Below, one piece after another: positions 56,781 through 64,000 of a stretch of 64,000 nucleotides of DNA. The notes beneath the pieces are model-generated. The model was not told where the DNA came from. It saw nothing but the letters and a program-made list of their open reading frames with translations, and made no database searches. The stretch covers positions 1 to 64,000 of the forward strand of contig JAKDRW010000001.1 in the NCBI GenBank assembly GCA_030454225.1, given 5' to 3'. This stretch comes from Vreelandella subglaciescola. Its GTDB lineage: Bacteria > Pseudomonadota > Gammaproteobacteria > Pseudomonadales > Halomonadaceae. Position 1 is the first letter of the stretch. Each line of letters opens with the position of its first letter. Made by a program: the position numbers and the translations under genes.

Positions 56781-57469
56781 TGCAGTTCCTCTAATTTAAG
56801 ATACGTTGAGGCCACCTCGGCGGTGGGGCATTCGAGAGGCGGGATAACGCCCAGGCAGGGGGCGCCCAGCTTGCGTTCCAGCAGCTCAAGGTTGGCAGCA
56901 AAGCGCGGCGCGTCAGCGCTGAACGCGGGGTCGATTGCGCTGCCCACCCAGCCGGCCAGCCTGAGGCCGTCGGCGGCGATGGCCTCGGCGGTCAGCCGGG
57001 CGTGGTTCAAACAGCCAAGCGTCAGCCCTACGGTGAGGATGACCGGCAGCTTTAGCCCCGCGGCCAGATCAGAAAAATCTTCTTCATCATTGAGCGGGAC
57101 CCGCCAGCCGCCGGCGCCTTCCACCAGGGTGAAATCCCGCGGCGTCTGCTCAAGCGTTTGCCTGAGCGTAGCGATAATGGCGCTGGCGCTGAGCGGGCAG
57201 CCGGCCTCGTCCGCCGCCAGATGCGGGGCAATGGCCGGGGCAAAGGCAAACGGGTTGACGCTGGCATACGCCACCGGCGGAATGCTTTGCGCCTGCAGCG
57301 CCAGCGCGTCGGCGTTGCGCAGCCCGCGTTCGGTGGCGTCGCTGCCGGACGCCACGGGCTTTAGCCCAAGCGTGCTCAGGCCGCGGCGGCGTGCCGCGCA
57401 CAGCAGCGCGCTGGCCACCAGCGTTTTGCCGGCATCGGTGTTGGTGCCGGTGACAAAATAGGCGCTCAT
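56777..57469 (-). CDS. bioD: Dethiobiotin synthetase
   Basis: ATP-dependent ring closure of diaminopelargonate with CO2. 230 residues with P-loop variant GTNTDAGKTLVAS, KPVASGSD and VEGAGGWRVPL, the classic BioD blocks. Overlaps bioC (4 bases) and bioA (4 bases). Confidence 0.96.
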   Translation of the reverse strand: MSAYFVTGTNTDAGKTLVASALLCAARRRGLSTLGLKPVASGSDATERGLRNADALALQAQSIPPVAYASVNPFAFAPAIAPHLAADEAGCPLSASAIIATLRQTLEQTPRDFTLVEGAGGWRVPLNDEEDFSDLAAGLKLPVILTVGLTLGCLNHARLTAEAIAADGLRLAGWVGSAIDPAFSADAPRFAANLELLERKLGAPCLGVIPPLECPTAEVASTYLKLEELQ

Positions 57470-58302
57470 GGCAGTCGCTCCGGGGTTGGCCGTTGTTTCG
57501 ATGTTGGCCGTTGTTCAAGCGTTAGCGTCAGGCAGCGGTAGCTGACCGGCAGCCCCTGCGGGGTGCGGCGGGTTTCCAGCCGCGCGGCAGCGGCCTGCAC
57601 GTCGCGGCGGGTCAGCGCGGGGCGGGAAGCGGGCGGCGAGAGCTGCGCGCCCACGCCCTTGATCGAGGCCATTACCGCGGGCATGTCGGGGTAGTAAAAG
57701 CGCTCCAGGTGGGCTTCCTGCTGGACAATATCCAGCCCTGCAGCTTCCGCGGCGCAGCGGTAGTGCGCCGGGCTTTTATACGCCAGCAGCGCCTCGGGGC
57801 GGCGCCAGGCAAAGGCAATTTCTTCCAGCGTACCGTCCAGCAGCGTGGTGAAAATCGCACGTCCGTCGGGGGCGAGCACGCGGGAAAATTCCTGCATGAC
57901 GGCGTCAATATCGGGGCACCACTGCAGCGCGAGGTTGGAAAAAATCAGCCCGACGCTGGCGCGCTCAACGGGCAGCGCGCCGGCGTCGCCCTGGCGCCAG
58001 TCGATCCGGGACGGGTGCTGCTGTGCCTGAGCCAGCATGCCGGGGGCGATATCCACGCCGATAACGTCAGCGTCGGGGTAGCGTCCGGCCAGGCGCTGAG
58101 TCCAGTAGCCGGTGCCACAGCCCACGTCCAGCACGCTAGGCGTGCTGGCGGGGAGCGCTTGGCACAGCCCCTCGCCGATGCGCTGCTGGGCGGTCGCCAG
58201 CGCATCGTAGCGCGGCGCGGCGCGGGAAAATGCCCGGGCCACCCGCGCCTGCCAGTCGGCTGTCGGCGGAGTCTTCTCGTACTGCAAAGCGAGCGTAGTC
58301 AT
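57466..58302 (-). CDS. bioC: Malonyl-ACP O-methyltransferase
   Basis: Methylates malonyl-ACP to disguise it for fatty acid synthesis at the start of the pimelate route. ATG at 58302 (GGAGG ahead) gives 278 residues; the frame runs on upstream without likeness. VARAFSRAAPRYDALATAQQ is the BioC start, VLDVGCGTGYWTQRLA is motif I, and LIFSNLALQWCPD is typical of BioC. Overlaps bioH by 4 bases. Confidence 0.95.
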   Translation of the reverse strand: MTTLALQYEKTPPTADWQARVARAFSRAAPRYDALATAQQRIGEGLCQALPASTPSVLDVGCGTGYWTQRLAGRYPDADVIGVDIAPGMLAQAQQHPSRIDWRQGDAGALPVERASVGLIFSNLALQWCPDIDAVMQEFSRVLAPDGRAIFTTLLDGTLEEIAFAWRRPEALLAYKSPAHYRCAAEAAGLDIVQQEAHLERFYYPDMPAVMASIKGVGAQLSPPASRPALTRRDVQAAAARLETRRTPQGLPVSYRCLTLTLEQRPTSKQRPTPERLP

Positions 58303-59057
58303 GGTGCCTCCGCAGGACCTGTGGTCATATCGGTAGCGAGCCGGTGAAGCGCTTTGGCCAGTGCAGCGGGCTTTGACACCATCGGACAGTGCCCGGCATT
58401 GTCCAGCAGTGTGCTCCGGGTGAGCTGGTCTGCGCCCAGCAGCGGGTCGTGTTCCCCCGCCAGCTGCGTTACGGGGCATGCAAGCTCGGCCAGCCGCGCG
58501 CGGTTATCCAGCGTCTCAAGCCAGCCAAGCCCCGTTCGCAGCGTGGCCGTATCCGCCGGTGGAGTGCTGCCCAGCAGGGTGCTCAGCGCGCGAAACGCCG
58601 CGTTGGGCGCTGGCTCGCCGCGGGTCTGCCAGCGCAAAAAATGCCGCCAGGCGGCAGTGGGGGAGCGCTCAAAGGCGTGGATGAAGTCGGCAAGGGCGTC
58701 GGACGTGACGCCGCCGGGCGTGCAAAAACGCGCGCCGGCACCGAGCAAAATTAATCCTCGCGGGGCGGGCAGGTGCTCGGTCAAAGCGGTCGCCAGCAGC
58801 CCGCCGAGCGACCAGCCGACCCAGACGCTGTCGTTTGGCAGTCGATCGGCCATAACATTGGCCGTGGCCGCGAGCGTATTGCTGGCGAGCATATTGTTGG
58901 AAAGCGGGGGTGCGCTGCCAACCAGTGGTGAAGAGTAGCCCGGCCAGTCCGGCGTGGTAACGCTTGCGCCTTCCGGCCAGTGGGGGGCGAGCGGCTGCCA
59001 GATGCGCGCATCCACGCCCCAGCCGGAAAGCAGCGTCAAGCGTAGCGCCGTGCTCAT
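58299..59057 (-). CDS. bioH: Pimeloyl-ACP methyl ester carboxylesterase
   Basis: Removes the methyl group once pimeloyl-ACP is complete. 252 residues from the ATG at 59057 (GAGGTGG upstream). LTLLSGWGVDARIW, the nucleophile in VGWSLGGLLAT (GWSLGG) and the His in NAGHCPM form the esterase triad. Its presence inside the operon beside bioC makes the pathway complete. Confidence 0.94.
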   Translation of the reverse strand: MSTALRLTLLSGWGVDARIWQPLAPHWPEGASVTTPDWPGYSSPLVGSAPPLSNNMLASNTLAATANVMADRLPNDSVWVGWSLGGLLATALTEHLPAPRGLILLGAGARFCTPGGVTSDALADFIHAFERSPTAAWRHFLRWQTRGEPAPNAAFRALSTLLGSTPPADTATLRTGLGWLETLDNRARLAELACPVTQLAGEHDPLLGADQLTRSTLLDNAGHCPMVSKPAALAKALHRLATDMTTGPAEAP

Positions 59058-60265
59058 GGCGCCACCTCGTGCTGGCACGCCACCAGGCCGTCGAGCAGCC
59101 GTTCAATATCGGCGGGGGAATGCCGCGCGCTGAGCGTAATGCGCAGGCGCGCCTGCCCCTGGGGTACCGTGGGCGGGCGAATGGCACCCACGGCAATGCC
59201 CCGGCGCTCTAGCGCGGCGGCCCAGCGCAGGGTGCGCGCTTCATCATTGAGCATCAGCGGCTGAATCGGTGTGGCAGAGTCGGCGAGCGGCAGGCCCAGG
59301 CGCCGGGCTTCGCGACGAAACGTGCGGATATTGGCGTGCAGTCGTGCGCGGTGCTCGGGCTCGCGGCGCACGATGTCAAGCGCTTTAAGGCTGGCGCTGG
59401 CCACGGCCGGCGGCTGGGCGGTGGTGTACACGTAGCTGCGGGCAAACTGGATGATGTGCTCGATCAGCGCGGCGTCGCCGGCGACAAAGGCCCCGCCGGT
59501 GCCCAGCGCCTTGCCCAGCGTGCCGACCAGAACCGGCACGGCGGCGCTGCCCATGTCCTCCGTGCAGCCGCCGCCGTGCTCACCGAGCACGCCGCCGCCG
59601 TGCTCACCGAGCACGCCGATGCCGTGGGCGTCGTCGATCATCAGCCAGGCTCGATGCCGGCGGGCCGCGTCGGCCAGCGCGCTGACGTCGGCCACGTCGC
59701 CGTCCATGCTGAACACGCCGTCGCTGACGATCAGCCGATGGGCGGCACGGCTACGGGTGAGCAGGCGCTCCAGATCGTCGCTATCGCGGTGGTGAAAGCG
59801 CCGCGAGCGGGCGCCGGAAAGGGTGGCGCCGTCGATCAGCGACGCATGGTTGAGGCGGTCCTGAAATACCGCCGTCTCGCCGTCGGTCAGCGCCTGGAGC
59901 ACGCCCAGATTGGCCATGTAGCCGGTGGAAAACAGCAGTGCGCGTTCGCGGCCGAGCCACTCGGCGAGGGCGTTTTCCAGCGTTTCGTGGACGGCCAGAT
60001 GACCGCTGACCAGGTGCGAGGCGCCGGCGCCCGCACCAAAGCGCCGAGCGCCGTCGGCGGCAGCTTCGCGCACCCGCGAATCAAGCGCGAGCCCGAGGTA
60101 GTCGTTACCGGAACAATCCAGCGCCGCACCGTGATTCACCCGCCGGCGGCGCCAGCGGTGGGCGGCTTCGCGCTCACGGCGCGCGCCGGCCAGACGCGCG
60201 GGCCACGGCGTTGCTGGGAGGGCTGGTTCACGCACGGGGTCAGGTTGTGATTCAGGCACTGGCAT
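59054..60265 (-). CDS. bioF: 8-amino-7-oxononanoate synthase
   Basis: PLP enzyme condensing pimeloyl-ACP with alanine. ATG at 60265 gives 403 residues, somewhat longer than usual because of an N-terminal extension and an internal duplication. [42 protein letters not shown] and the PLP lysine in [18 protein letters not shown] are present. The segment VLGEHGGG occurs twice in a row, from a perfect 24-base repeat; family members have one copy. The ribosome site is weak; the start overlaps the bioB end by 14 bases, so coupling is likely. Confidence 0.95.
   Translation of the reverse strand: MPVPESQPDPVREPALPATPWPARLAGARREREAAHRWRRRRVNHGAALDCSGNDYLGLALDSRVREAAADGARRFGAGAGASHLVSGHLAVHETLENALAEWLGRERALLFSTGYMANLGVLQALTDGETAVFQDRLNHASLIDGATLSGARSRRFHHRDSDDLERLLTRSRAAHRLIVSDGVFSMDGDVADVSALADAARRHRAWLMIDDAHGIGVLGEHGGGVLGEHGGGCTEDMGSAAVPVLVGTLGKALGTGGAFVAGDAALIEHIIQFARSYVYTTAQPPAVASASLKALDIVRREPEHRARLHANIRTFRREARRLGLPLADSATPIQPLMLNDEARTLRWAAALERRGIAVGAIRPPTVPQGQARLRITLSARHSPADIERLLDGLVACQHEVAP
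59567..59614 (-). repeat. Perfect two-copy 24-base tandem repeat inside bioF
   Basis: Bases 59567-59590 and 59591-59614 are identical. They add eight residues (VLGEHGGG twice) directly after the conserved DDAHGIG motif that contacts PLP. Frame is kept. The unit contains GTGCTC and GAGCAC, which can form a small hairpin and may promote slippage. Confidence 0.95.
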
Positions 60266-61304
60266 CGACCGCCAGCGCGTCGGCTTTGGCCGCATGCACC
60301 TGCCGGGCCAGGCGTTCGCTGTGCGCCGCTTCGCTTTCGCAGGTCTCACGGGTTTCCGGGTGCAGCCCAAGCTTGGCGAACAGCGCACGGTCGCGTTCGG
60401 CCTGGGGGTTGTCGGTGGTCAGCAATTTGTCGCCGTAAAAAATCGAGTTGGCCCCGGCCATGAACGCCAGCGCCTGGGTGGACTCGCTCATTTGCTCGCG
60501 TCCGGCAGACAGGCGCACGTGGCTGTGGGGCATCATGATGCGCGCCACGGCTATCGCGCGGATAAACTCGAGCGGGTCCATGTCCTCGACGTTTGCAAGC
60601 GGCGTGCCCGGCACCTTGACCAGCATGTTGATGGGCACGGATTCCGGATGCGGCGACAGGCTTGCCAGCTGCTGCAGCAGCGCGCTGCGGTCGCGCGCGC
60701 TTTCCCCCATGCCCAGAATGCCGCCGGTGCAGACCTTCATGCCGGCGTCGCGCACGTGGTCGAGGGTTTCCAGCCGCTCGCCGAAGGTGCGGGTGGTGAT
60801 GATCTCGCCGTAGTACTCCGGCGAGGTGTCGAGGTTGTGGTTGTAGTAGTCGAGCCCGGCCTTGGCCAGCTGCCCGGCCTGTGCGCCGCTGACGCTGCCC
60901 AGGGTCATGCAGGTTTCAAGCCCCAGCGCCTTCACCTGGCGAACCATCTCTTCGACTATCGGCATATCGCGCTCGCGAGGGCTTTTCCACGCCGCCCCCA
61001 TGCAAAAGCGGCTGGCGCCGGCTTCCTTGGCGGCGCGCGCCTGGGCCACCACCTTGTCGACCGCCATCAGCTTTTCTTTTTCCAGCTGGGTGTTGTAGTG
61101 GCCGGACTGGGGGCAGTACTTGCAGTCTTCCGGGCAGGCGCCGGTCTTGATCGATAGCAGCGTGGAAATTTGCACCGCGTTGGGTTCGAAGTGCTCGCGG
61201 TGCACCCGCTGGGCGTCAAACAGCAGGTCATTGAACGGTAGAGTGAAAAGCGCATTGATGTCGTCGAGGGACCAGTCGTGGCGCTGGGAGTCGGTTCCGG
61301 CCAT
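60252..61304 (-). CDS. bioB: Biotin synthase
   Basis: Radical SAM enzyme inserting sulfur into dethiobiotin. 350 residues with the 4Fe-4S motif CPEDCKYC (CxxxCxxC), [13 protein letters not shown] and an Arg/Cys set for the 2Fe-2S cluster. First gene of the six-gene operon. Its AAGG ribosome site lies within the proximal BirA-type operator. Confidence 0.97.
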   Translation of the reverse strand: MAGTDSQRHDWSLDDINALFTLPFNDLLFDAQRVHREHFEPNAVQISTLLSIKTGACPEDCKYCPQSGHYNTQLEKEKLMAVDKVVAQARAAKEAGASRFCMGAAWKSPRERDMPIVEEMVRQVKALGLETCMTLGSVSGAQAGQLAKAGLDYYNHNLDTSPEYYGEIITTRTFGERLETLDHVRDAGMKVCTGGILGMGESARDRSALLQQLASLSPHPESVPINMLVKVPGTPLANVEDMDPLEFIRAIAVARIMMPHSHVRLSAGREQMSESTQALAFMAGANSIFYGDKLLTTDNPQAERDRALFAKLGLHPETRETCESEAAHSERLARQVHAAKADALAVDASA

Positions 61305-61336
61305 GTGTCAACCTTATCTATTTTTTAAGTTGACGG
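61305..61336. promoter_or_regulatory. Proximal BirA-type operator at the bioB start
   Basis: GTGTCAACC (61305-61313), 14 bases, then AGTTGACGG (61328-61336) form an inverted repeat similar to the BirA box (TTGTAAACC-spacer-GGTTTACAA). It covers the bioB ribosome site and the likely transcription start. Confidence 0.75.
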
Positions 61337-61337
61337 G

Positions 61338-61367
61338 ACTTTAGCGACGCGGCGTATTTCGTGTCAA
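61338..61367 (-). promoter_or_regulatory. Sigma-70 promoter of the biotin operon
   Basis: On the minus strand, TTGACA (61367-61362) and TAAAGT (61343-61338) are 18 bases apart. The -35 is perfect and lies inside the distal operator; transcription should begin near 61331 inside the proximal one. Confidence 0.65.
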
Positions 61368-61392
61368 CCTTAAAAAATAAAATGGTTTACAT
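61361..61392. promoter_or_regulatory. Distal BirA-type operator over the bioB -35
   Basis: GTGTCAACC (61361-61369), 14 bases, then GGTTTACAT (61384-61392). The geometry is identical to the proximal operator and the right half matches the classic GGTTTACA. The two centres are 56 bases apart. Confidence 0.8.
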
Positions 61393-61496
61393 GGCGGGCG
61401 CTGAGACGGCGGGTGCGAGCAGGGCGCGTGCTAATAGCGTCGTCACGCCGGGGCGGCTGCTTTATACTGCGAGTCTTTTGCCGACTCGGAGGCCGT

Positions 61497-62222
61497 ATGA
61501 ATACGCCCGACGCCACCTTCACCCGGGGCGAATTCAAGGCGCGGGGGAGCTTTGTGGTGCGCTGCGAGGCGTGCAACCTGCCGGCGCTCAACTGCCTGTG
61601 CCCGTACCGGGTCAGCGCTAGCAGTGCCGCACAGGTGTGGTTGATTACCCACCGTATGGAGCACTACAAGCCGACCAATACCGGCCGGCTGATTGGCGAT
61701 GTGCTGGACAATACGCGGGTGTTTACCTGGCACCGCACCGATCCCGACCCGGCGCTTTTGGCGCTGCTCGGCGACTCGCGCTACGCGCCCTTTGTGGTGT
61801 TTCCCGACGACCAGCCGGACTACGATCACAGCCGGGTGGTGGGCAACGAGGCGGTAAGCCAGGCGCTGTCAGACGGCCGCGTGCCGGTGTACATCCTGCT
61901 CGACGGCACCTGGCGTCAGGCGCGGCGGATTTTTCGCAAAAGCCCCTACCTCGACCGCTTGCCGGTACTGCCGTTGCGCACCGCGCGGCAAAGCCGCTAC
62001 CGATTGCGCAAGCCGGCTTCTACCGAGCATTTATGCACCGCCGAAGTGGCCGCCGAGCTTTTGCGTCAGGGTGGCGACGCCAACGCCGCTGACGTGCTTG
62101 ATGATTACTTCGAGGCGTTCAACGAAAGCTACGCGGCCAGCCGCGGCCACCGTAAAATTGACGCGCCAAGCCCGGCCATGCAGCGGCTGCTGGCGTGGAA
62201 AAACCCTGCAAGGAGTGAATGA
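61497..62222 (+). CDS. tapT: DTW-domain tRNA-uridine aminocarboxypropyltransferase
   Basis: TapT/DTWD enzymes add an acp group from SAM to uridine (acp3U47) in tRNA. ATG at 61497 (GGAGG ahead) gives 241 residues. A zinc-type cysteine set, RCEACNLPALNCLCPYR, opens the domain, and LLDGTWRQARRIFRKSPYL contains the DTW-like D-G-T-W core. A TATACT -10 lies at 61463-61468. It is divergent from bioB but has no link to biotin. Confidence 0.87.
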   Translation: MNTPDATFTRGEFKARGSFVVRCEACNLPALNCLCPYRVSASSAAQVWLITHRMEHYKPTNTGRLIGDVLDNTRVFTWHRTDPDPALLALLGDSRYAPFVVFPDDQPDYDHSRVVGNEAVSQALSDGRVPVYILLDGTWRQARRIFRKSPYLDRLPVLPLRTARQSRYRLRKPASTEHLCTAEVAAELLRQGGDANAADVLDDYFEAFNESYAASRGHRKIDAPSPAMQRLLAWKNPARSE

Positions 62223-63175
62223 TAATGCGGTATTTCGAGCGTTTTAACCGGCTTTTCCCCGTCTGGGCCGTGCTGCTGGCCGGCGTGGCCGCGGTGGTGC
62301 CGGGCTGGTTTTCGGGCCTGGCCGGCCAGATTCAGCTGCTGCTGACGGTAATCATGTTTTCCATGGGGCTGACGCTGTCCGGGCGTGATTTTGCCCGCGT
62401 GGTGAAATCCCCCGCGCCGATTGCCGTTGGTGTGGCGCTGCAATTTTTGATTATGCCGCTGGCGGCGCTGCTGATTTCGCTGGCGCTGTCGCTGTCGCCC
62501 GAGCTGACGCTGGGCATGGTGCTGGTCGGCGCGACCGCTGGGGGAACTTCATCCAACGTCATGACGTGGCTGGCCGGCGGGCGCGTGGCGCTGTCGGTAT
62601 CGATGACGCTGACATCCACGCTGATCTCGGTGGTGGCCACTCCGCTGTTAACCTGGCTGCTGCTTGGGCAAAGCGTGGACGTGCCGACGTGGGGGATGCT
62701 TATGAGTATTGCCCAGCTGGTGGTGGTGCCGGTGGCTGCGGGGGTTGTGGTGCATCACTTTCTGGGAGAGCGCATTCAGCAAGTTGAGCCGGTGCTGGCG
62801 ACGCTTGCCATGCTTGCCATCGTGCTGATTATCGCCATCGTGGTGGCGCTGAACGTCGATCAGCTGCTGACGCTAGGACCGATTGTGGCGCTGGCTGTAG
62901 TGTTGCATAACGGCGTGGGGCTGGCCGGCGGCTATTGGATGGCACGAGCGGCGCATTTTGACCAGCGCACTGCCCGCACTATCGCTTTTGAGGTTGGGTT
63001 GCAGAACTCGGGGCTTGCGGTCAGTCTGGCCGGCCAGTTTTTCACCCCCGGCGCGGCGTTGCCCGGGGCCATTTTCTCGGTCTGGCACAACGTTTCGGGC
63101 TCTTTGCTCGCCGGCTGGTGGAAGCGCCGTGGGGTAGCGGACGATACCGCTATCCCGAGCTCCCCTGCCAAATAA
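62219..63175 (+). CDS. Bile acid:sodium symporter (BASS) family transporter
   Basis: 318 residues with nine or ten membrane helices. LTVIMFSMGLTLSGRDF, GATAGGTSSNVMTWLAGG (the crossover region) and AFEVGLQNSGLAVSLA are BASS hallmarks. It starts at ATG 62219 overlapping the previous stop; ATG 62225 is also possible behind the same AAGGAG. Likely sodium-coupled uptake of an organic anion; substrate unknown. Confidence 0.9.
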   Translation: MIMRYFERFNRLFPVWAVLLAGVAAVVPGWFSGLAGQIQLLLTVIMFSMGLTLSGRDFARVVKSPAPIAVGVALQFLIMPLAALLISLALSLSPELTLGMVLVGATAGGTSSNVMTWLAGGRVALSVSMTLTSTLISVVATPLLTWLLLGQSVDVPTWGMLMSIAQLVVVPVAAGVVVHHFLGERIQQVEPVLATLAMLAIVLIIAIVVALNVDQLLTLGPIVALAVVLHNGVGLAGGYWMARAAHFDQRTARTIAFEVGLQNSGLAVSLAGQFFTPGAALPGAIFSVWHNVSGSLLAGWWKRRGVADDTAIPSSPAK

Positions 63176-63185
63176 GCCGGCAGCG

Positions 63186-64000
63186 TTATCGCCGCCTGCG
63201 GCGCAGGGCGGCGGCGATCCACTGCCAGCGGTTGATCAGCAGGGCTAAAAAGATCAGCCCGCAGCCGCAAAGCTGAAGCGCGGTCATGGTTTCGCCGTAC
63301 CACAGGGCGGCGAACAGCGCCGTCCACACCGCTTCGAGCATTAAAATCACCGAGGCGTGGCTGGGGGTGGTCAGGCTTTGGCCCTTGATCTGCAGGAAAA
63401 AACGCAGCGCGCTGGCGAGGATGGCGCTGGCCAGAAACCAGCCCCAAATCGAAGGGGTGAGGGCATAGGCGCCGTGCTCAAAGGCCAACGAGGCCGGCGT
63501 CAGCACAAGGCCGACCACCAGCAGCTGCAGGGCGGTGAGCGGCAGCGCCGGCAGGTGGCGCACCACGCGGATATTGACGTTGATCAACAGCGCAAAGCAC
63601 GCCGCCGAGCAAAGCATGAACAGCTGGCCTGCCTCGAGCCGAAAACCGGCGTTGAGCGACAGCAGCGCAAAGCCGAACAGCGCGACCGGCATGGCCACCC
63701 AGGTGGTGCGCGGCGGCGTTTCGCCGAACAGCAGGCGCGCCACAACCGGCACCATCAGAATACCCAGGCTATTGATAAAGGCGCTTTCACCCAGATGGTG
63801 CGAGTGCGCCAGCCCCAGCACCCAGAAGGCGATGGCGGCGCTGAACAACAGGCCTACCAAAAGCCCGCGGCGCAGTGCAGCAGCGGAGAGCCGGCGCAGC
63901 CCCGGCCAGGCAAAACCCGCCAGCAATACCCCCGCGAGCAAAAAGCGCGTGCCGATAAAACCGATGGGCGGCATGCCCGCCAGCGTTTCCTTGGAGAAAA
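63186..64000 (-). CDS. EamA/DMT superfamily transporter (5' end outside window)
   Basis: The frame is open to the window edge, with SKETLAGMPPIGFIGTRF before an internal ATG at 63974, so the true start lies beyond base 64000. About nine hydrophobic helices are seen. Two EamA repeats are visible, the second starting at LFMLCSAACFALLINVNIR. The C-terminus is a basic tail, LRRRRR. Probable metabolite exporter; substrate unknown. Confidence 0.88.
   Translation of the reverse strand, partial: FSKETLAGMPPIGFIGTRFLLAGVLLAGFAWPGLRRLSAAALRRGLLVGLLFSAAIAFWVLGLAHSHHLGESAFINSLGILMVPVVARLLFGETPPRTTWVAMPVALFGFALLSLNAGFRLEAGQLFMLCSAACFALLINVNIRVVRHLPALPLTALQLLVVGLVLTPASLAFEHGAYALTPSIWGWFLASAILASALRFFLQIKGQSLTTPSHASVILMLEAVWTALFAALWYGETMTALQLCGCGLIFLALLINRWQWIAAALRRRRR

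Noticed and set aside
61305-61392. Direct-repeat array (CRISPR-like) upstream of bioB
   Set aside because: Only two 9-base half-sites recur, each with an inverted partner; the layout fits paired operators, not a CRISPR.

Overview
The window is GC-rich, densely coded gammaproteobacterial chromosome. It is most likely from a Halomonadaceae member (Halomonas or a relative). The evidence is the housekeeping set (dnaE-accA-tilS; ppx-rho-ubiD-flavin reductase; valS-holC-pepA facing lptFG; aceK), an OmpC-type porin, a DUF3087 protein, and the style of the biotin and TMAO operons. The assignment rests on gene content and protein character only. I saw no rRNA, tRNA, CRISPR array, integrase or transposase.

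Layout. 1-10 kb: 3' end of dnaE, accA, tilS, a converging short ppx, then rho, ubiD and a flavin reductase; the thioredoxin gene that usually sits between ppx and rho is missing. 10-12 kb: a Tyr/Trp/Phe-rich leader peptide with an intrinsic terminator, then a second aromatic-rich short ORF ending 3 bases before a DAHP synthase; this looks like layered attenuation control of entry into aromatic amino acid synthesis. 12-18 kb: lipoate ligase, small envelope proteins, a triheme cytochrome c overlapping a thiosulfate dehydrogenase (TsdA-like) gene, glyoxalase I and a META lipoprotein. 18-26.7 kb: a tightly packed seven-gene minus-strand operon (kinase, YnjB/YnjC transporter parts, two 'rSAM/selenodomain-associated' glycosyltransferases, a TVP38-reductase fusion and a SelD-N-like flavoprotein). 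This is the best candidate for an undescribed pathway. 26.9-36.5 kb: valS, a frameshifted MFS gene, holC, ilvE, pepA, then lptFG on the opposite strand. 36.6-44.4 kb: RDD protein, bfd-bfr iron storage pair, sodC, esterase, truC, tcdA-DUF1653, porin and a methyltransferase. 44.5-55.4 kb: CIA30 protein, lpxO, aceK, a sirtuin, torCA with a well-placed FNR-type site, a MenA/UbiA prenyltransferase, and a VWA/MoxR pair. 55.5-61.4 kb: a complete late biotin operon bioB-F-H-C-D-A behind two BirA-type operators. 61.5-64 kb: DTW-domain tRNA modification enzyme, BASS transporter and a truncated DMT transporter.

A theme across the window is short tandem duplication with a period of 12, 13 or 24 bases at six places: upstream of accA, in the rho leader, in the first codons of the SelD-N-like flavoprotein gene, at the frameshift in the MFS gene, upstream of bfr, and inside bioF. 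One of these explains a broken gene, two change protein sequence in frame, and three lie in 5' regions where they could alter expression. All functional statements come from reading the sequence and from family knowledge; no search or folding calculation was run.
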